In this document: in pieces, positions 61,496 to 64,000 of the stretch | Layout: every line of letters begins with the position of its first letter | Numbering within the stretch: the stretch's first letter is position 1 | Assembly (NCBI RefSeq): GCF_900102505.1 | Contig: NZ_FMVT01000008.1 | Location: 69,952-133,951, forward strand | Source: Paracoccus tibetensis | GTDB lineage: Bacteria; Pseudomonadota; Alphaproteobacteria; Rhodobacterales; Rhodobacteraceae | Length of the DNA stretch: 64,000 nt | Direction of reading: 5' to 3' | Made by a program: the position numbers and the translations under genes | The notes under the pieces: model-generated | What the model was told of the DNA's origin: nothing | Database searches by the model: none | The model's input: the letters and a program-made list of their open reading frames with translations, nothing else

Positions 61496-61957
61496 ATGGA
61501 CGACACGGCCCCCATCCTGCCCCCGATGCCCGGCCAGCGCCTCGCGCGCGGGGTGGGTCGCCTGCTGCGCAGCATGGACCACGCGGTGCTGCTGGAATTC
61601 GTGCCGTCGCGCGGCCTGCGCGTCGACGTGATGAGCCTCGGCCCCAAGGGCGAGATCTGGATCGTCGAGTGCAAGAGCAGCCGGGCCGACTTCACGTCCG
61701 ACCGCAAGTGGCAGGGCTACCTCGACTGGTGCGACCGCTACTTTTGGGCGGTGGACGGCGAGTTTCCCTGCGAATTGCTGCCCGAGGAGACCGGCCTGAT
61801 CCTGGCCGACCCCTACGGCGCCGAGATTTCGCGCATGGCGCCCGAGGCGCGGCTGGCGGCTGCGCGGCGGAGCCGGCTGATGCGCGACTTCGCCCGCTGC
61901 GCAGCCCTTCGGCTTCAGGGCATCGCCGACCCCGACGCCGTCAGCGCCTTTTCTTAG
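61496..61957 (+). CDS. mmcB: MmcB-family DNA repair protein
   Basis: 153 residues. LEFVPSRGLRVDVMSLGPKG, then IWIVECKSSRADFTSDRKWQ and YLDWCDRYFWAVDGEFP are the MmcB (DUF) signature: a PD-(D/E)xK-like nuclease fold with the VECKSS catalytic strand. In Caulobacter MmcB is linked to mitomycin C tolerance and the ImuABC error-prone repair pathway. Overlaps the convergent DUF6324 gene by 17 bases. Confidence 0.88.
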   Translation: MDDTAPILPPMPGQRLARGVGRLLRSMDHAVLLEFVPSRGLRVDVMSLGPKGEIWIVECKSSRADFTSDRKWQGYLDWCDRYFWAVDGEFPCELLPEETGLILADPYGAEISRMAPEARLAAARRSRLMRDFARCAALRLQGIADPDAVSAFS

Positions 61958-62159
61958 GCTGGCCGCCCCCACTTCCGCCCATGCCGCGGGCCGCCTCGGC
62001 GGCGGCCATCAGCTCTTCGGCGATCTCGATGGCCTCTTCGGGGTCGAAATCCATCGGCAGATCGACGGTGTCGCCCTGGATGTAGATGCGGACCATGCCC
62101 TGGTCCGTCGGCCCGATCTGCAGGTTCGCGGTGATGTCGCTTTCGCTGTTGATGCCCAT
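61941..62159 (-). CDS. Small DUF6324 protein
   Basis: 72 residues, acidic. DITANLQIGPTDQGMVRIYI, then QGDTVDLPMDFDPEEAIEIA and a Gly/Lys/Arg-rich end (GGGQPKKRR). The conserved EEAIEIAEEL helix is the family mark. Function unknown. AAAGGA lies before ATG 62159. Confidence 0.8.
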   Translation of the reverse strand: MGINSESDITANLQIGPTDQGMVRIYIQGDTVDLPMDFDPEEAIEIAEELMAAAEAARGMGGSGGGQPKKRR

Positions 62160-62260
62160 GGCTTGTCCTTTCGCGGCTGAAACTTTCTCTAGCGCGCGCG
62201 CATTTTGCCGGCAAGGAGGGCTTGCAACGTCGCCGGCCCGGGTCTAAAGAACCGCCCTGT

Positions 62261-62337
62261 GCCGCCTTAGCTCAGTTGGTTAGAGCGCTAGATTGTGGAT
62301 CTAGAGGTCGCCCGTTCGAGCCGGGCAGGCGGTACCA
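62261..62337 (+). tRNA. tRNA-His (GUG anticodon)
   Basis: 77 nt including encoded CCA. Acceptor GCCGCCT pairs AGGCGGT (position 1 G with 72 T, a wobble), discriminator A73. D-loop AGCTCAGTTGGTTAGAGC; anticodon stem-loop CTAGATTGTGGATCTAG (anticodon GTG); T-arm GTTCGAGCC. The base 5' of G1 is T and position 73 is A, so the usual G-1:C73 identity pair is not encoded. Confidence 0.97.
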
Positions 62338-62372
62338 CCCATCATCCCGTCATTGCGGCAAGGTCGTCCAGA

Positions 62373-64000
62373 TCAACGAGACTGCGCGATGTCGTAGGTC
62401 ACGCCGCCGAGCGCCCACGCGTGAAGATGGCGAAGTCCCGGCAACTGGCCCGTCACGCGCGGGCTGTAGCGGCGCAGACAGAAGGTCGCACGACCCTTGT
62501 GCTCCGCGCCCTGCCAGATCTCGAACAAGGGATGTTCCGGCTTCCTCTGCAGCGCTTGCTGCACGTCAGCGGCACTCAGGCCCGTCTGTGCGGCCAGCCC
62601 ATCGACCGTCCGCAGGTCAGGGCCGGGTGCCATCAGCGCAGCAAGCGCCGCTCGGCGCACTTCGGCTTCGGCCCCCGCGCGGCTGCCGCTTTGCGCGGCG
62701 CTGGACAGTTCGCGGACCTGGTCACGTGCGATGAGCTCGGAGATAATCGTGCGTTCAAGCCATCGGGTGAACTTCGCACGGCCGACGCCGGTCCAGAATG
62801 CTCGGAATACCGACTGCCAGAGCCGACCGCGCCAGACCTCGCGCATCGCGCGAGCCGAGACCTTGGCCACGCGGTGGCGGGTGGCTTCGAGGAGGTCCTG
62901 AATCCGCTCGATATTGAGACGAGGCCATTCCGGCTGAGGGATGTCCGCCGCCAGACGGTCTGGCAGGCGCAGGATCGGGCTTTCCATGTCGCCGTTCACC
63001 TCGCGGCCGCCCGGCAGCTTGCCGAAGTCCCGGTGCACTTGGGCAAGGTTGAAGTGCTTCTTCAGGAAGCTCTGGGCGTTGTGCCGACCAAGCGCGAAGT
63101 CGTGCGCGCGCAGGCTTTCGTCGAGGAAGCCGCCAAAGCCGCCCAGAAACCCGCTCGCCAGAGCCTTCGCGCCATGCTTCCCGTCGCGCGAGGGTGAGAT
63201 CAGGAAGCGCGAGCGCCCGGTATCGTCGATCGCGGCCACAAGCTCCTCGGGCTTGAAGCGCGCCTGGTTCAGCAGCGTCGCCTTGAGTGCGGCTAGCACC
63301 CGCACCATCGCGAGGTCCGCGTCCTCGACGGTCTGAGAGATCGCGCCGTCAGGACCTTCGGGAAAGGGGTCGATCATGATGACGGCGCGATCGGCCTTTT
63401 CCGGCTCGCGGGGGTTCTGAAGAAGTTTCCAGGGGTGCTCCGGATCGGAGGCGCGCAGACAGTAGCGGACGATCTCGAACGGCTCATTGTTGCACATCCC
63501 TCCGTCGACGCCCACGAAGCCGAAGCTGGCGCTGCAGGAGTGGCGGAGGGGCAGGGGTCGGGCTTCTGGCGAGATCTCCAGCGGCCAAGCGCCGCCGCAG
63601 GACATGGCACCCGCCGCCGGATCGAGAACTCCAAGATGGCTTCCCGTGGCGCCGACAGGCTTGGCCGCGAGACCGAAGGGAAAGGCGCCGGTCGCGATGC
63701 TCATGCGACGCAGCGAATCCCAACCCGTGCCCTCGCCATGGAAATCGATCCTTGCGGGGGCGTGCGGGGTTGCTGCCTGCGGCAGCTCCAGAGGAACGCC
63801 GGCATCGCGCCAGATGTCCAGCCAGGGCGAGCCAATGTCGGCAGTGCCGAGACCCGTCAGCCTGTAATGTCCGACAAAGGCGTGGTTCGCCATCAGGTGG
63901 CCCACAGCGGGCCGCCGTGAGTCGAACGGGATGCAGTAGGCGACGCCCGAGACATTGGTGCAGGTCACGAACAGGTCGAGGTCACGGGCAAGGAACGGGT
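62373..64000 (-). CDS. Patatin-like phospholipase (5' end cut by window edge)
   Basis: Open frame from the right edge to TGA 62373-62375; 542 codons visible, N-terminus missing. LDLFVTCTNVSGVAYCIPFD, LRRMSIATGAFPFGLAAKPV and the catalytic-dyad Asp motif FGFVGVDGGMCNNEPFEIVR place it in the patatin family, whose Ser (GxSxG) should lie just outside the window. The C-terminal half (from about FDES-type LDESLRAHDFALGRHN onward) has a helix-rich extension not seen in small patatins. Codon use and GC look lower than in the neighbours, and it starts 36 bases after a tRNA gene, so horizontal acquisition is possible. Substrate is presumably a phospholipid or acylglycerol. Confidence 0.8.
   Translation of the reverse strand, partial: PFLARDLDLFVTCTNVSGVAYCIPFDSRRPAVGHLMANHAFVGHYRLTGLGTADIGSPWLDIWRDAGVPLELPQAATPHAPARIDFHGEGTGWDSLRRMSIATGAFPFGLAAKPVGATGSHLGVLDPAAGAMSCGGAWPLEISPEARPLPLRHSCSASFGFVGVDGGMCNNEPFEIVRYCLRASDPEHPWKLLQNPREPEKADRAVIMIDPFPEGPDGAISQTVEDADLAMVRVLAALKATLLNQARFKPEELVAAIDDTGRSRFLISPSRDGKHGAKALASGFLGGFGGFLDESLRAHDFALGRHNAQSFLKKHFNLAQVHRDFGKLPGGREVNGDMESPILRLPDRLAADIPQPEWPRLNIERIQDLLEATRHRVAKVSARAMREVWRGRLWQSVFRAFWTGVGRAKFTRWLERTIISELIARDQVRELSSAAQSGSRAGAEAEVRRAALAALMAPGPDLRTVDGLAAQTGLSAADVQQALQRKPEHPLFEIWQGAEHKGRATFCLRRYSPRVTGQLPGLRHLHAWALGGVTYDIAQSR

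Overview
The window is about 64 kb of very GC-rich, tightly packed bacterial chromosome. It most likely comes from a halotolerant member of the Rhodobacterales (Alphaproteobacteria). The reasons are a CtrA master regulator next to a SciP-like (DUF1153) gene, an NDUFA12-type complex I accessory subunit followed by MlaD-like and DUF2155 genes, a tRNA-His with A73 and no encoded G-1:C73 pair, a BetI-type repressor heading betBA, and an intergenic double hairpin ending in GGGATATTTGG of the kind seen between rhodobacterial genes. Genus and species cannot be read from the sequence.

Layout. 1-7263: a poorly characterised envelope locus (Gly-rich secreted protein cut by the left edge, VanZ-like protein, 888-residue secreted coiled coil, orphan TAXI solute-binding protein, ExeA-type ATPase). 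7431-7695: a broken class-III aminotransferase remnant. 7720-12216: ectoine genes ectR / ectA-ectB-ectC-ask. 12237-19984: a tripartite tricarboxylate transporter locus (TctCBA, TctDE two-component system, an extra ABC-type binding protein, AtuA-like protein and DUF4387). 20180-25498: small housekeeping genes, tRNA-Ser, sufE, mnmA, sciP and ctrA. 25503-34618: pth, clpP, clpX, NDUFA12, mlaD-like, DUF2155, aat, accC, accB, hisE, hisF, hisA. 34755-38185: DUF2147 protein and capsule-export genes kpsT, kpsE, kpsM. 38182-45428: choline uptake (choXWV) divergent from betI-betB-betA, then a TetR-like regulator. 45574-50137: typA, a glycine-rich membrane protein, a 24-residue membrane peptide, a hydroxypyruvate-isomerase-like protein and DUF1285. 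50201-56926: a MoxR-DUF58-DUF4159-glutamine-amidotransferase-like operon. 57000-60306: lipid A genes fabZ, lpxA, lpxI, lpxB. 60284-62337: ridA-like, TSUP permease, mmcB, DUF6324, tRNA-His. 62373-64000: a patatin-like lipase cut by the right edge.

How the parts fit. Two complete compatible-solute routes (ectoine synthesis from aspartate semialdehyde with a dedicated aspartokinase; choline import and oxidation to glycine betaine) point to salt stress as a main pressure. The tricarboxylate locus looks like a self-regulated importer coupled to AtuA/DUF4387 catabolic proteins. The best places to look for undescribed biology are the left-edge locus, the binding protein fused by overlap to the tctDE operon, and the BatA-like operon. 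No CRISPR array, insertion sequence, integrase or replication origin was recognised.
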